A stretch of 64,000 nucleotides of DNA from Musa acuminata AAA Group (GCF_036884655.1 NC_088354.1:11850501-11914500), one strand, 5' to 3'. Positions 33,742 through 48,407 are shown, counted from the stretch's first letter. Program-made: numbers and translations. Notes: generated from the sequence alone by a model not told the origin.

Positions 33742-36700
33742 TCAGTGCTGAACAAAAGATCTTGCGAGTTTAGGTTCACCTTCTTCGCTGAAGGCAAATA
33801 TACCTCCCACCATGTTGTCGTCGTCCCCATCTTCCTCGGGCTTTTCTCTCTCGCAGTGGCTGCTGTTGCTGTCTGCATCTGTTACAGCTTCAGTCAACTC
33901 GCGGCAGTCATCGCGTTCCGATACTTGGCAGTAACCCTCGTTGAAATATTGGGCAAACTCCACTGAATTGTGGGAATCAGATCTTTCAGCGTGTTCCATG
34001 TGGGTGTTTGTAGAACATGCCTTTTGAACTTTACCACTTCCTTTATCGTTCATAAAGTCATTATCTACAACCAGTAATCTACCACTACATGACAGGCTAC
34101 TTGATCTTGTCGACACACCATCAGTGACAGAGTCATCCTTGACAGAATAGCTATTGGTGTCTTCTGAATGAAGTCGGGTGCAATCATTAACGGAGTCCTT
34201 TATTGGCAGTGTAGTGGATGCTTTGGATTCTGATAATGCAGGAATACCTTTGCTGATGATTGAAGGCGAACCGTGACCAGATTCATCAGCTGTAGTCTTC
34301 TCTATCGCCTGCAAGCTAACAGGTTCACAAGATCCTGTTTCATCAAAATCGAGCAAACTTTGTGTAGTTCCTGACCCTAGAATAAACATTTAGGGATTAG
34401 TAAGTTTCTGATTACCAAATTCCATATCAAAGTTTCTTCAAATTCAAAACTTTTACTTACCAAAATCCGATCCACATGCAAAAGATACAGGCTTAAACTC
34501 ATCTGTAGCTTGGAAAACCCCTGATGATGAAGTTTGATATCTACCTCCAACCCTGAAAATGTAGATCATGTAATGGCCAGGTTGTATCCTTGGTTAGTAC
34601 TCATTGCTTATTCTGATACTGACTCCAATTATTTTCCATTTTGTTGGGTTCTTCAAGAGTCAACGCTCAACCCAAACTACCAAAATGGTGTCAGATATGT
34701 AGACGAGTAACAAATAACAGAAACAAGACTCAGAAACTCAAACTATTGAACATGATTGGCAATTTGAAAAAATGAATGGGATAAAGTCTGTACCTATCAT
34801 TCCAGCTGGATTGGATACAGCGAAATTGCTCAAAAACAGGAAGTAGATCCTTTCGCCTTATTTCTATCTCATCAAAAAATAAATTTTCAATCTCAATCTC
34901 TCCACCATCTTCTGTAAAACCTTCAACTGCTCTTGATGGATTCAACACACAAAAACATATCTACGATAAAAAAAAAAAGATTAGATACATCATCAAACGA
35001 CTTGGAGAAATTAGTCATTTTTATGAACAGCTCAGAAACAGAAAAAATGACCACCTTTGATTTCTGCCATATCGGGATCTTTCCCGAGTTAATCTGTACC
35101 TCTGCATTTGAAAGGTACCAGTGGAATCTTTCACTTCTTGCCGACTCTGCTCCAGGTACACTGCCAGTAGTCGACATGGAACATGAAGTTTCATTATCTT
35201 CACTATCTCCGGAATCCATAACTGTCTCACTAGTTTGCTGATCATTACAGAATATTCTGGAAATATCTTCCTCTCTCTCAGGCCAATTCAATCTTCTGCA
35301 GACATCCCACCATTGAACTGGCTCAGCATTTACACGTAAATCATCATCTTGAAGTTGCAACACAGAAGTAGGTATTGTTTTCGAGCTTCTATCACAAGGC
35401 TCCACAAAAGAAGATGGAAGAAGTTTGTGTTGTATGACATGACCAGATGGAGAGTAAACTAGAAGATGCTCCAACGAGTTGGCCTTGGAGGGACCCCGTG
35501 GAGTGTCATGATACAGAGAATTATGAAACACAGCAGCAACGGCACCTGATGGTACAGATATCTTGCCTGCTGCAGAAGCAGCAACATTGCTAACAGTGCT
35601 TAGCCAACCAGAATTAGCATTTTTAATCCTACTAACTACAGAATATGTAATTGGAGGTGGTGGTTGTTGTAACTGTTGATGGATCATGCAACAGGAAGCT
35701 GCCCACCATGGCGACGTGAGATTAGGAGTAAGAATCGGTCCATCATGGATATTTTGTGGTTGAAGGCTAGCATCACCACCGAAAGGTGATATAACATATA
35801 TGTGACAAGTTCCCCGGGATGAAATAATTGAAATCCACTGACTATAATGACTAAATGAGATATCCTGTATGACCTGGTACAAGAAAAAAAGAAATCCATC
35901 AAATATACTAAACAACTGACATGTCAGTTGCCCTACAAAACATTATAAAGATAACTCTTAGATTCATACAGCCGCTGTTAGCCCACGATATAGTTTGTAA
36001 AGATGAGCATGTGATGATGTCCAATCATAATGTGCTGAGATAGAACCATTATGTACACGGGTAGGCATAATCCGGAAAATGTTTATATTGTGCCCATGTA
36101 TTGAAGCTGTAACCAAAAGGGTACCACTTGGGTCAAAACAGAGAGCAGATATTGGACTGGTGTGAGCCCTAAATTGTGAAATGACATCCTTCGAAATGAA
36201 ATCTTTTATAACAACCTGCATAGAACCATTACAAATAATTAATTTATCCAAAAAAAAGACCATATGATTTCAAATCCATCTGCATTAATATAAGAGGAAC
36301 ATATCCAACTTTGATAATATACACACCGTTCCTGCATTGTCAGGTTCAGTTGGAAGTCCTGTTGGTGGAAATCTTCCAGACCTGTTGGAATGTGGTGACA
36401 AAGGAGAACTAGAACCATCAGGAAGTAACTCCTGACAATATTTTGAGAGAGTTTTGTAACCTACATCTCCCAGATTAAGAATTCCAGCAGCCAACGTTTT
36501 ACTAGATTCCATTGCATAACGAGCAACTAAATTTCCACTGCTGGGTGAAGTTGATGGGCTTACGCTTGGAGAGGGAGTAAGATTTTGAGGACTAAGGCGG
36601 CCTGTACTTGGTACAAGAGGGTTATTGGAAGCGTAAGCTAACCACCTAGGACCAACAGCCATCGGACCATAACCAATGTTAACACCAGCTGTTCCTTGTA

Positions 36701-39616
36701 AAGGATAGGTCAGAACGCTGAACTTGTTCTCGAGAGTAACAGCATCAAAGCAGTATATCTGCCAAAACAAAATTCAAGCAATCAGAAAAGATAAATCATT
36801 ATGTTGAATCCCATATCAACATGATACTCAAAAATATAGTACATTTCCTGCTTACTTGTGCAGCAAGCGCCACAGCAACTATTCTAGGACTGCACCGAAT
36901 CATATATACAGCAGAGCGGAATCTCAGAACATGAACATAGCTATGATATTTGAGTGAGTAGAACCTAACAACTGAAGGAGTAGTGATACTATTTCCTGCC
37001 TGAGGTTCATTGACGCTCTCTCTAATTAATGCACTCAGACGGCCACCTTGGACCATACCTGTGCCATTGGTCTCATCACCAGCAACAATCAAGAGCAAAG
37101 GATGTGAGGCTCTGAATCCTTCAGTAGCTTCAGACATCATTGGCGTGGGCTGCATCTGTAAAAAAGTAGCTGGGCCATCACGCTTGGATACCAGTTCGCA
37201 GACATTAGAGGCATCCTCCACATCAAGCACTTGAAATCCATTAGAATAACCAAGAAGTAGAACATTCTTGAAGGAAGATGGACTAAGCTCTAGTTTATCG
37301 AAGCCAGCCCATAAAACCTGTTAGAGAAATAATTGATTATGATCAAAATGAAACACAGAAAATATATGGACGATGTTGTGGATGATTCTGGTGAAAATTT
37401 GTTATACAAAAACGGCTTAATAATACCCAATAAATGAAATATGTTTACTAACCAAATATAGCATAAATAAGGTAAACTAGTCAAAACTACGTAACCACAG
37501 TTACATATGCCTCATAGTTCATTTTCTTATGCACAATTTAAATAGTTAATATAATCAAACTATTCAAACTAAGTGCACCTTCACAAGCCTCCCTAATATC
37601 CCCCACTCTCTTTACTTTCCGAAGCAAATTACCAGCACAAATAAGTTCCTGTGTAAATCTGCTTTTGCATTTTCTACTATTACACCAAATATATGGAAGG
37701 CCACTAGTATATCTTTAGTTACCAAGTTAACTAGGCCAGTTTGTTGTGGAACCTCTTCATCAAAGCTAGGAAAAAATATAGTGAAACTTTTGCTTTTTGA
37801 TGGCAGTAAAAAGGTTATGAGAAATCCACTTCATGGAGTACTTTTTTATAATTAATTAATTAAATATATAGGGTGAACAGTGAAAATTAAGCCAGTGCAT
37901 GGTGGATTGACACACCACTACCATGACCACTTGGTTACAACTGCCCTTAATCTCCTCTTGTGGTTAATATACACCAACTTTTAATTGTAAAAACATGCAA
38001 AAGTACTTTGGCAATACTATAACGTAGAAAAATGAGTTTATACCCACCAGCTTATATGTACCAAAACAGTAGCAGCAGCACCACCACCAAAACTCAAGAT
38101 GACAATAAGTTCCAACTTGACAAGTTGTATTCATAGTGCCACATGCCTAGTAAAGAATTTTGAAAAGAACGGGCAAGCAACCAGTGATCCTATTCTCATT
38201 GGAAACTGGACCTACCTGTAATCCTACAACCAAATCAAAGTAATTACTATGGTTTTTCAACCAGGATGTGAGGCACTAAGATTCCAATAGTTCAGAGTAA
38301 AAATATCACCTACTCTTGCATTAATAAACTTCATCAAGACTGAGATCCTAACTCAAATGAGACTAGAATAATTTAAACTAGTAAAACAGGACTTTTCTTC
38401 TCAAAAATTCATAAAAATTCTCATCTGGAGGAACATCTAGATCTTTTCAAACTCAAATCCCATTGACCCAGCAATATAACTAATCCAAAAACTCCCCTGA
38501 TTTAGGATCTGTAATCTATTACTCAGAATACCAACAAGATAACTAATCCAAAAACTCCCCTGAACTAGGATCTGTTATCTATTACTCAGAATGTGGTTCT
38601 AAAGCCAGTAATAGTATTTATCTAAACAAACAATGATAAAAAAATGTAACCTATATATTGTTTGGACTGAAACCTGTTACTCATAACCCAAGCTTAGCCT
38701 CCACTGTGCTTTAACCCAAGGGTTAAAGTTATTGTACATGTAAGTTTCCCAGGAAAAAGTAAAAGATCTCAAGATTCTTTTACTGAATATACATGTCAGT
38801 GTCTAAACTGTGCAAGTTGGCTCCTTATGTGCCATAAGGCTCAAGAATTTGAAAACAGCATCAAGAATGAGCAGCATGCAAGTGTTTAGTTTCCCTGACA
38901 CGAAACAAGATGCTTTTGGCCAACAAAATTACCTATTTAAGATGGATAATCATTTACATTCTCCCTTCAATTATTTTTTACTTGTTCACAAAAATGAACC
39001 ATAAACTCTTCCATCCTCCTGGGTCGTCGTTCCTAATTAAACTCTAGGTAGGAAAAACTGTTCCTCGGAAGCATTGACAAACCCAGCAGTTGATATTAAG
39101 AAGCCTGAGCAACAAACCTAGAGAATCAAGAAGCTTGAGAGAGCCATAGACCTAAGTCCTATCAAGTACCTATCATGCATCACAGTTCATTCCATGAAAA
39201 AAAGTAATCACATAGCAGTAATGTCATCGCAAGCCAAATTGAAAACAAGACTGTCATCCAACACGGAAATCAACATGCCATAACGCCTCTCTTCCGTCCA
39301 AAAGCAAGCAAAGGGGGAGATATGTATTTTCGATAGCAACCTGGTCCTTCTCATCCTCGGCCGGCACGGCGATGGATGCGGCGACGGACGCCCCGGCGGA
39401 TCGGACGCTGCTCGCGACGGACCCAGCGTTGGAAGACACGGTTTTGAGGCACGACGAGATGATCCGCAGCGAGCTCGGCAGCAGCCCGCTCTTAACTCTC
39501 CCCTTCCTCATCCTCCCAACCTTCCCACCTTGCACCTCCTCCTCTGTCTCCTCCTCCTTCTTCTTCTCTACCAACAACCGCCCACCGCCGCCCCGCCGCC
39601 CATCGCCGACTCCCAC
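33742..39616 (-). CDS. ATG18: Autophagy-related protein 18, ATG18g/h type with BCAS3 domain, 8 exons
   Basis: ATG18 proteins are beta-propellers that bind phosphoinositides at the forming autophagosome. Exons are 39616-39341, 37317-36856, 36758-36327, 36215-35970, 35873-35055, 34960-34794, 34552-34461 and 34376-33742. Phases agree throughout and give 1042 residues, or 1007 if translation starts at MRKGRVKSG (39511), which matches the usual family start. After SLRIISSCLKTVSSNAGSVA come the propeller blades (VLWAGFDKLELSP, NGFQVLDVEDASN, FRAHTSPISALCFDPSGTLL). LYKLYRGLTAAVIQDISFS occupies the place of the FRRG lipid-binding motif of short ATG18s and keeps only its last Arg-Gly. The BCAS3 region follows (PVQWWDVCRRLNWPEREED), then an acidic serine-rich tail with GGIFAFSEEG. 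Intron 1 is 2.0 kb. Confidence 0.92.
38478..38603. repeat. Tandem duplication, 63-bp unit, in ATG18 intron 1
   Basis: AACTAATCCAAAAACTCCCC through CTATTACTCAGAAT occurs at 38478 and again at 38541 with only a few differences. It is a recent local duplication, far from the splice sites (intron 37318-39340). Confidence 0.85.
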
Positions 39617-41527
39617 CGCCGATGATCAATACCATCCGACTCCAGCGCACGCCGCCCTCCTCCTCCTCCTCCTCCTCCTCCCAACAATCTATTCTTCCTA
39701 TTCTTTCACCTCCTACCCTCAAGGTTTGACTTCATCTCCATCGTGATCATCGTCTCTCTCACGTTCACGACTCGCCCCAACTCACAACCAGCAAACTAAA
39801 ACCAACCCAACCCTCTCCGTCTGCCTTTTATTATTATTATTATTATTATTTATCTATTCTCTCTCCTCTCTCCTCGCTGTTCTCTCGCTTTCGTGTTCGC
39901 TTATCCCTCCCTCCTAATTAATGATGGTGAATCTGGTTCCGCTGAACCGCTGGTAGTCGTTAAACAAGTGCACCCTCAAGGTGATCGGGTCGGATCATAC
40001 GGAAATCCTCCGTCGGATGTGTGTCGCTAACCGGGCATCACCCGCTAACTACACATTCTCCTCCGATCACGCTGCCGGGACCGCTATACAATAAGCAAGG
40101 AACAAGATAAGGACGACGCAACCGCGGGCTACCGGAACCGGCGTTGCATAGAGAACTCTAAAGGTAGATCCGCACGCAACGGGAATTTGTATGAGAAATT
40201 TACGTATCTAACGAAACAAAGAAAACGAACGGGTCCCACTTTGCCCGCCAATAAGAAGGCAGGTAGGAGCATCGCTCCATCCTCCCTCCTCCGTGCTGTT
40301 GTTTATTTATTTTTATTAAAAAGCAGAAAATATATTACTGAATAAGTCAATTTTTTGGTCATGTAAACCTCCAAAATTAAATGGATTTAGATTAAAGAAT
40401 AAAAAAGAGAGTAAAATGTGCTAACCAGTTAGCACTATTCTTTCAATACATGGCAAATAAGATTCGAAATGACAAGTTCAACAATTTTAGGAAGATGTTT
40501 CCTTTTTGCTCAATAGCTTCTTCAATGATACACTAATGTGATCTCTAACTACCCTACGCAACAACTCATCACAATTCCAATTTATAATAATAAGATTTTA
40601 TGGTTAGTAATGCTCCTATGGAAGATTGAGTCTCCACAAGAGTAGCATGAATACGAGGAGCGGTGGCATGTGAGCGCCGACAAGGGTTGCAGCTTGGTGG
40701 TCAAAGGGAGATCGTGATCACATCAAGTGGTGGGGAAGGAACCGCTCGGATTTATATGGCATCATTAAATCATGATCTTATTAGTCTTTTAAGTCTAATA
40801 ATAGCACATAGAAGGCATTGTGAATCAAAGCTGAGGAAACAATAGAAAACATTTTTGCAACATAAATTGGACATGGCATCCATCATCTGTTCTTTAATCG
40901 ATACATTGCCAGACCAAGATAGGAAAATGATGAAAAGTAAAAGACAAGGGAGAAGATTATGTGTTAATCAACAGGATTTGCTTCCTTTCAGTTGAAAGAT
41001 AAATATGTATAATTATTCTCTGAAACAAGATAAAATGTCAGATTACATCAGAGACTAAACATCTGCAGAGATTGAAGTAAAATACGGTTTAGTAATGCAC
41101 AATCACCACAAATATAATTCAATCAACAACAATCCAAGGAGAAGGAAAAATCTCACAAGAACCTGAAGACAACATGCATGCTAATGGCTGGCCGCACGCA
41201 TCGATGGTATCTGAAGGGGGCCACAATAGCAATGCAGTTCTTTACAAATTGATGCAAACAAATAATCTGAATCACGCTGTCCATTTTGTCCAACATCAAA
41301 TTTTCAAAAGGTGACAATTATAACCAGAAACCTGTAGGATCCCATCATAGCTCACAACACATCTGGTGTTTCATGGTTCTTGCTATGCTATATTGACATT
41401 TATCTTGTTACGGTTCAACAAAGATACAAGTATTTGAATTAGGAAATTATAAGTTGAAAGCAAAAGTTTACTACATAGCACAACAAACAATGAACTTACA
41501 GCCATAACAAATTAGTCATTGCATATA
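39617..41527. promoter_or_regulatory. ATG18 upstream region and BPM downstream region
   Basis: The first 300 bases upstream of ATG18 are C/T-rich leader-like sequence with a (TTA)n run at 39828-39851. GC-richer DNA follows up to about 40280, then AT-rich DNA without a recognisable gene. The final part should include the BPM 3' untranslated region. Confidence 0.4.
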
Positions 41528-44500
41528 TCAGATCCGAGGCTTGACCCGTCTTCCCGTTATATCACAGCCGTCAAGTGCATCATTTGCACATGCATTAGAA
41601 ACTGATGAAATTTCACCAATCCTAGCAACATACTGCAAGAGCTCCGTCAGAATAGATGGACAACTGACCTTCAAGTATTCAAATCCCTCGGTTTGCATCA
41701 CAGCTGCAAAATGCAGTACAACCAAAATATTACCAGAATTAGGAGGAACATCAACGGTTAAGGAACTTCTAGACCACATATGGTCGCCCAAACAATGATT
41801 AAATGTATCAACGGAATTTTTACTATATGCAGTTATATATGTGTGCAAAATGCTTGGCTTCTCACTGACCTTGGACCAAAACAAAAACAAGGCATTTAAG
41901 TCTGAAAAGAAAACATCATGTAACAAGGCGATACAGTGTTTGTTCTTACCATACCACTTGTGATACATGGTACTACAGTAGATATGAAAAGCCAGAAATA
42001 CATTGGATGATGATGGTACACGGATTCTAGTCAAACCAACACACAACTAGAAAAACAGAAGATATTTCAGAAAGTAGGCATAAAAAGTTATAATCAATCA
42101 CTCGTGTCAAATGATTGGAAAAATAGGCTGACCTTACAATTTTCAAATTTCAGAGATCGACATGCATCAGAATAAAATTGAAATGGGATCCATCAGAGCA
42201 TACACTCTAACTAAACATGATGTATGCCAAGGAAATGCATGAAAAGCCCATTGTTCAGAGGGGGCCATATTTGCCTGGTTACCGAAAAAAGGACACAGCA
42301 AATAGTGGATGAGAATAAAAATCTGACCATGAGATGCTCTGGCAAAATGGTTTTGTGATGCCATAGAGGGAGACATGTACATACATCTAAAATTCATGCC
42401 CATATCAACAGTAAGATAACTATGTCGAACAATTTTAAGCATGCAAAAAAAATTGTTTCAATCAACAGTGTGTTACCTTATGATATAGCAAGCCTGTATT
42501 AAAAAATATGATAAGTTTCAATCAAATTATCTTGCTAGCAGAATTTGTCTGTTTACCATCTGTGTGCACCTTTCGATTTTTTATATTGCTTGTACATATC
42601 TCATAATTAGAAATTAATTGCAAATACCCTGTTATCGAGATGCAGTTTTAAATTGACCTCTAAAGCACTATAGCAGTTCTTATGTTGAAAGAACTAAAGC
42701 TAGTTTTATAACAATGAATAAGATAAATAGTACAAAATGGAAAGAGAACTTTTAAGAAGAGTCCCATGGAAATTCATACTCCAATCAAAAGATCACCTGT
42801 GTGATTCATGCCACTAGATGATGGCGAACCAGCACTTGTGCCTGTCTATAAGTATAGTGTGTTGATACTGGTATACTAAAGGTGCCACTATCAAAGTGTA
42901 TTTAGCAAAATGGAACCCTCAAGATAGAATGCTGATTATACCTCTCAAATTTTCAGGCAATGCAACAAATTTGAGACAAACAGATTTGAGCTGAATACAG
43001 TGGTGCTGCTCAGCCAGAGCTAAGGTAGTGGCCACTGTATTTATAGCAACATCCTCACATAACTTGACTTCACATAGTAATTTAAGCCTATCCAACGCAT
43101 AGCAGTCAGCAGCAGCAAGCAAATGTTGAGACATCAAAGTGGAAGCACACTTTGCATTCAGACCAGTAAATTCTTCCATGTCAGGTAGAGAATCCCAGTA
43201 TATGAAATGGAGTAGAGCCTGAAAATAAGAATAAGCAATTTTTTTGGGGCTAAATTGATGATGATGATAATAATGTGCAAGCATATCACTTATGGTACAA
43301 TACACAATAAATGATTTTAAAAGTAACAAATTCCACATTTTCCTTACTGAAAATTATAGTAATAGGAAAAATAGATAACATTATCAAATAATTTCCCGTC
43401 TTATAGATTGAATTCCATGTAACAAGCCCTCAGGCATGCTCAAAGATAACAAATTTCTATGAAACGGAAAGCTCACTATTGCAAGCAATATTACCAAACA
43501 ACTTGTGCTGTTTCTGTTCATCACAGTCACTGCCTAATATGAGATTCCAATGTTTTCTGGACAAAGACATGCTGGGCATTAGATAACTTAAACAACATGG
43601 AGAAGCATATAGAATTAGAGTAGCAATAACGATGGAGTAAAAAGTGGATGTCACTGTCAGAGATGATAATCCAAGTTAAACTGACTGCAGAATAGCTTGT
43701 GAATGAAATGCCTACAATTATGAACATGTGTTTTATCCAGCCAATATCAAGTGAAAGAGACACTTAAAAAATGTGTAATATAAAGGGTGTTGACTTTAGA
43801 CCTTTGGGAAGATAAATTATAAACAATAAGTCCCAAAATTATGAAAAGTAAGTTCCACAAACCCATTTGGGTTGTAGAAAGCTCTTGGACTGATTTTTTT
43901 TTAATTCAGAACTCATTTAAGGGTATCTTCCTACGTTGAGTGTTCAATAATGTGTATGTGTCGAGAGTAATTGCAATGTCGCAGAATCTCAGGTTTAGTG
44001 GATCCTCAATGGTACGTGAAAATAAATAAAAATAGAAATGCAGATAATTATATTATTGCTTCAACATCCATCAGGATTAGTGTTTCTTGTGTCAAATAAA
44101 ACCAGAAAAAAAAAGGCTTAGCACCAAAAGAAAAGGGCACAGCCAATCACCAGCCTCCATATTTAATAATATTGTTTCAGTTGATGATAAGCTTAGGTTT
44201 CACTTTCATTACACAAACTGGTCGTTAATTTTTTTCTTCTTAACCTTGCTCCCTATAGAAAGTGAAGTCACACAGTTAACCATCTATGTGTCCTTAGAAA
44301 ATCCATCTACATATCAAAATTTAAAAAATCTTCATGCCTTATTCATAATGATCATCATCAGCATGTAGCAATAAATCAATTTCGGCTGAAACCATACATT
44401 ATGGTGCTAGTGGTAAAGGTAAGCTCTATGAAAAATTTTACTATGAACAAATGAAAATTTGGCAACAACAACAGAAGTTATTCCCTTCTTGCAAAAAGTA

Positions 44501-47398
44501 ACTATAGTAGAAAGTGGCGTGCTACGAGCCCAAGAAGCAACTGGCAAGACCAAAGTGAAGTAAACTGATAGTCTGATACTATTGGAAATGGAAGTTATAG
44601 AGATGCAACAAGAGAGTATATACTCCCATCTCTAGAAGAAAAAAATAATTATAAGAGCTTAAACAAAGGAGGCAAGGATTAAATTAGAAAATCAGGTTCA
44701 TCTAAGTAAAATAGTAGCAAAACCCGACATCATATTAAAACTACACTACCTTAAAAACTGGAGCTTCCATATCTTCAATCTTTATGCAATGCGTGTTGCT
44801 GTCTTTCATTGGACCAAATAATTGTGCCCTGAACACAGGTGATCGAGCTGCAAGTACCAACTTGTGGGCATTGAAAATCTCACCATCAACTTCAAAACTT
44901 ATATCAGTTCCCCTTCCACTCTCTAAAAGCTGTCCAAAATGCTGAGCTATATTAGGTGGTGGCACTGCTATGGTGTAAACCTTGGGTCCTTCGGTGCGTG
45001 ATCTAACAACACCAACGCTACAATTAACCAGAAGACAATCATCTTTAAGATACTCTGATGTCTCCAAAGCAGTTCTTCTGAAGAAACGCTTATAGCCCCT
45101 GCAACATTTAAAGTGTAATATCCACGTGTAAGGTCACTCGTAATACTCATTCCTTGCAGAAATTTTTATGCACAGAAGGCACATAGTAATAAATTCCAAT
45201 ATGTACAAATTACAAATCCAAGCAATGAAAAACAGAAAAGTACATTACCTTATTAAAAGCTACTTTTGAAGAAAAAAAGAACCACTATCCCATTATTGGT
45301 TATGAAAAACAATAAAAAAGAGAATCAGACAACAAAACCAACAGTTGTCATGTTTAAGGCACAGAATCAATTTCTGATCCAACACACTTTAGCTGTTAAG
45401 CTGTATGATAGTTGATACTCTTGATAGTTTCCTTCCCCCTCATGTGCATATCTTTGATTCTGAATAACCATTTGAATTATTCAAAACTACCCACATGACA
45501 TCAGCTAAATAAAATTCACAGTGACATGCTCAACCAAAGATTATGAGGAGCAACAGTGCAATCGTAATAACCAAATCAAGTGTCCAATGGAAACTGCAGT
45601 TTTACTGATAGTCATGAACCATGGAGAAAGCTTTATTCTACATGCTATTGGTAGTTCGAGCATAACTCAGATTATGAGTTAGTTTCCACTTTAGAAGTAC
45701 AAGGAGTAAAAAGAAATCTTATTCAAGAAGATAATTAGGTCATTATGATGGCAAAATTGGACCATATTATGCTGATACAACATCATATATGAGATTCAGG
45801 CAACCTGGCCCATACTTGGGACTGAAATAACTAATCTGAAAATACTATGAATTGACTAGAGAGCAAGTGTAACAGAGAAGACATCCAGATTAAATACAGA
45901 ACAATACCCCATAAGCGTAATATCTATTCTAGAGACGGCAGCTAAATGGATCTTCCACAAAACTATAGTGTTACCAAAATTTTCTCAGGATGTTGACTAA
46001 ATCTTGTCTAGTTGATCAATTAAAAGTGCCAATCCATATGGTCCACAGAGTAATCAGTTAAACCCACCAAGGCCAATAATAGTTATAGTCCAAAATGATT
46101 GTCTAAGGATTTCAATTGTCAATAAATCTGAACTACCAAGTTTGGCTCGAATGGACTGTCAAAGCTCATAATGACATATTCAGCAGTTTAAAACTAGGCC
46201 TTGGTTTGGGACCCGTAATCTACTGTTTAGAAACAATTGGACAAGATCAAATATAGCTCAAAAGTTTACTAACAGAGTCAACTATTTGGGAATTCGATGA
46301 AAAATTAAACAGTAATTTTGTTGAAGCTAGCAGAATAAAAGGCAACCCAGCATTGTTGCAAACAAAAATCTGACGGTGTACTAAATGTGTACAATTGTTA
46401 CCAAGAAGCAACAATCTAAAATATCTCATAACATAACACAGTATTTATTGCCAACTTTGTTCAAGTAATACACTAAATATTGTTGCCCAAAGAATGAATC
46501 TCTGATAACCAAATAAAGGCAATATGACCACAAATTTGGAAAGAGACAAACAAATATCTTAACAATCAATTTGATCAACAAACTTCCTCACTTGTGAACT
46601 CCTCTTAGGTCAATTGAACCCTCCACACACCTTCTACAAGTACATATTTTTTTCCACAACACAATCAATTGAAACTAAATTTTGAAAAGAAAAGACATAA
46701 TACATGTTTTAAAACATGGTCATTTTACATCGGAGAAACAAAAAATCACCATCCACTAACCATAGGAATATTTTCAGAGAACGATTACTTGGTTACGATG
46801 CCATCTCAACGAATGTTATGTGGCAACTCATAGACAAAATCAAATCACATGCCCCGGAGATGCAAAATATAAAAATAACTAATAATCAACGATCAAAGAA
46901 ACTATTAAAAACTTGTAAATAGCCAATTCACATGAGCTTCACTTACCACATACTGCCGCGGTACTTGAGAGTGTAGGGGCCACCCTCGAGCGTCCTCCCG
47001 AAGTGGCTATGGACCTTGTGCTGCTCCTTCCCGCTTTGATCCAGAAGCGTCAACTCGAAAAGCGCCCTGACGTCGGTCCCCTCGCTCGCCAGCGCGATGA
47101 ACAGCGACACGTACGTGGCGCCGTCCTCCAAGCTTTTCCCGTCGGGGTAGAAGTAGATGGCCCAGTCATAACCGCCCACCGTGAACGTGTCCGACGCCGT
47201 GTACTTGCCGATGCCCATCCCCTTGAGCAGCGAATACCCATCGATCTTGAAGTGGTGCGAGCCGTTCACCGTGTCGGTAACTGACGTCGACGCCGTCTCC
47301 GTCGGCGGCCCGGGAGGGGCCGAGAGGTGCGGCGACGAGGAGGAGGACGAGAACGGCCGGGCGAAGGTTCCTCCTCCGCATACCCTACCGCTACCCAT
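41528..47398 (-). CDS. BPM: BTB/POZ and MATH domain protein (BPM family), 4 exons
   Basis: BPM proteins are substrate adaptors of CUL3 ubiquitin ligases: the MATH domain binds targets such as HD-ZIP, ERF/AP2 and PP2C proteins, and the BTB domain binds CUL3. Exons are 47398-46947, 45098-44750, 43218-42942 and 41703-41528. Phases agree and give 417 residues, the usual size. After a serine/proline-rich start ([17 protein letters not shown]), the MATH domain runs from about residue 44 to 175 ([45 protein letters not shown]). The BTB domain is at about 204-320 ([33 protein letters not shown]). A BACK-like C-terminus follows ([28 protein letters not shown]), ending in GRRVKPRI. It is divergent from the HULK gene, with 1.0 kb between the start codons. 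Introns 1-3 are 1.2-1.8 kb. Confidence 0.95.
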
Positions 47399-48407
47399 CT
47401 CGATGAGCGCAGATCGATTCGATCGGCAAGCGGAATCGATCTCGGAAGGACGGATCTTCGAGGAGGGCGCGGCGAGGCGCGTCGCGGGGCCTCGGGGTCG
47501 AATTGACCTGGGGCTTTGCTCTGAGAGATCGAGCGATGGAGATCTCCCAGGGTTAAGACTCGGGATCGGCGTGGGGCGATGGAGATCGGGGGAAGAAAGA
47601 GGGAAGAAATCGGCAAAGAGGGGAAGGTCCGGCCATTAATGTGTTCTCCAGGGTTGGAATTGGGCAAGGACCGATTCATTTGCTACTCGTATACAAACGC
47701 ACCCGCGTTTCGTATCTTCCGTTTGATTGGTAAAACCCACTCGGGCCCACCTATAGAGCATTAGGTTCTCCAATCAGAAGGAAGATGCTAAAGGTGGGTG
47801 AATATCTCGTATCGGATGATGACAGGCAATTGAAACGAGACTTGGGCACCACCGCGTTCAGTTTCACGCATGTTCTGGTTGTGTCCGTTGGAATTTTCGT
47901 GGCAATAAGGTGAAGGATGACGACAGGTTGACCATGGGCTGGGTTGGGCTCATCTCACCATGTTGATTTAATTATTTATTTTATATAGTCGCCATTACAT
48001 ATTGATTGCATACGTTTTTTTATACGGTGTATGAGCGAGCGTATGTATTTCCAGCGTGCATTGACATATCGAGTGACGGGAGAAATAGGGATATGAACGG
48101 ACTTCCGCACACCATCATAAAGATCCCGTCGCCGCTCCGCTTCTCTTGTAGACATAATAATAGAGGGGTTCTTGTTGCTTGAGAGGCCACATCGCCACCG
48201 GAACCGCCCCTCTCCTCCGGTGCCGCCGATTCGATGCCTGCGCGCCCCTCCGCCGACTGCCGAGCCCTGTCGCCCGTAGTAAGCTCTCCTTTTCTTTGCG
48301 AAGAGAGGAGGGGAGATCTCCCTGGGCAGCCCCTCGGTCCCTTGTTCAGATCCGGGAATCGCATGACCTAGCACTAGGCGGTCGGGTCGGCGGCTCTCGT
48401 TCTCGCG
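47399..48407. promoter_or_regulatory. Divergent BPM/HULK intergenic region
   Basis: A head-to-head arrangement: the BPM start codon is at 47398 (minus) and the HULK start codon at 48408 (plus). Both ends are GC-rich leader-like sequence with an AT-rich core around 47960-48010 (TTATTTATTTTATATAG). The 1.0-kb gap must hold both promoters and both leaders. Confidence 0.55.
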
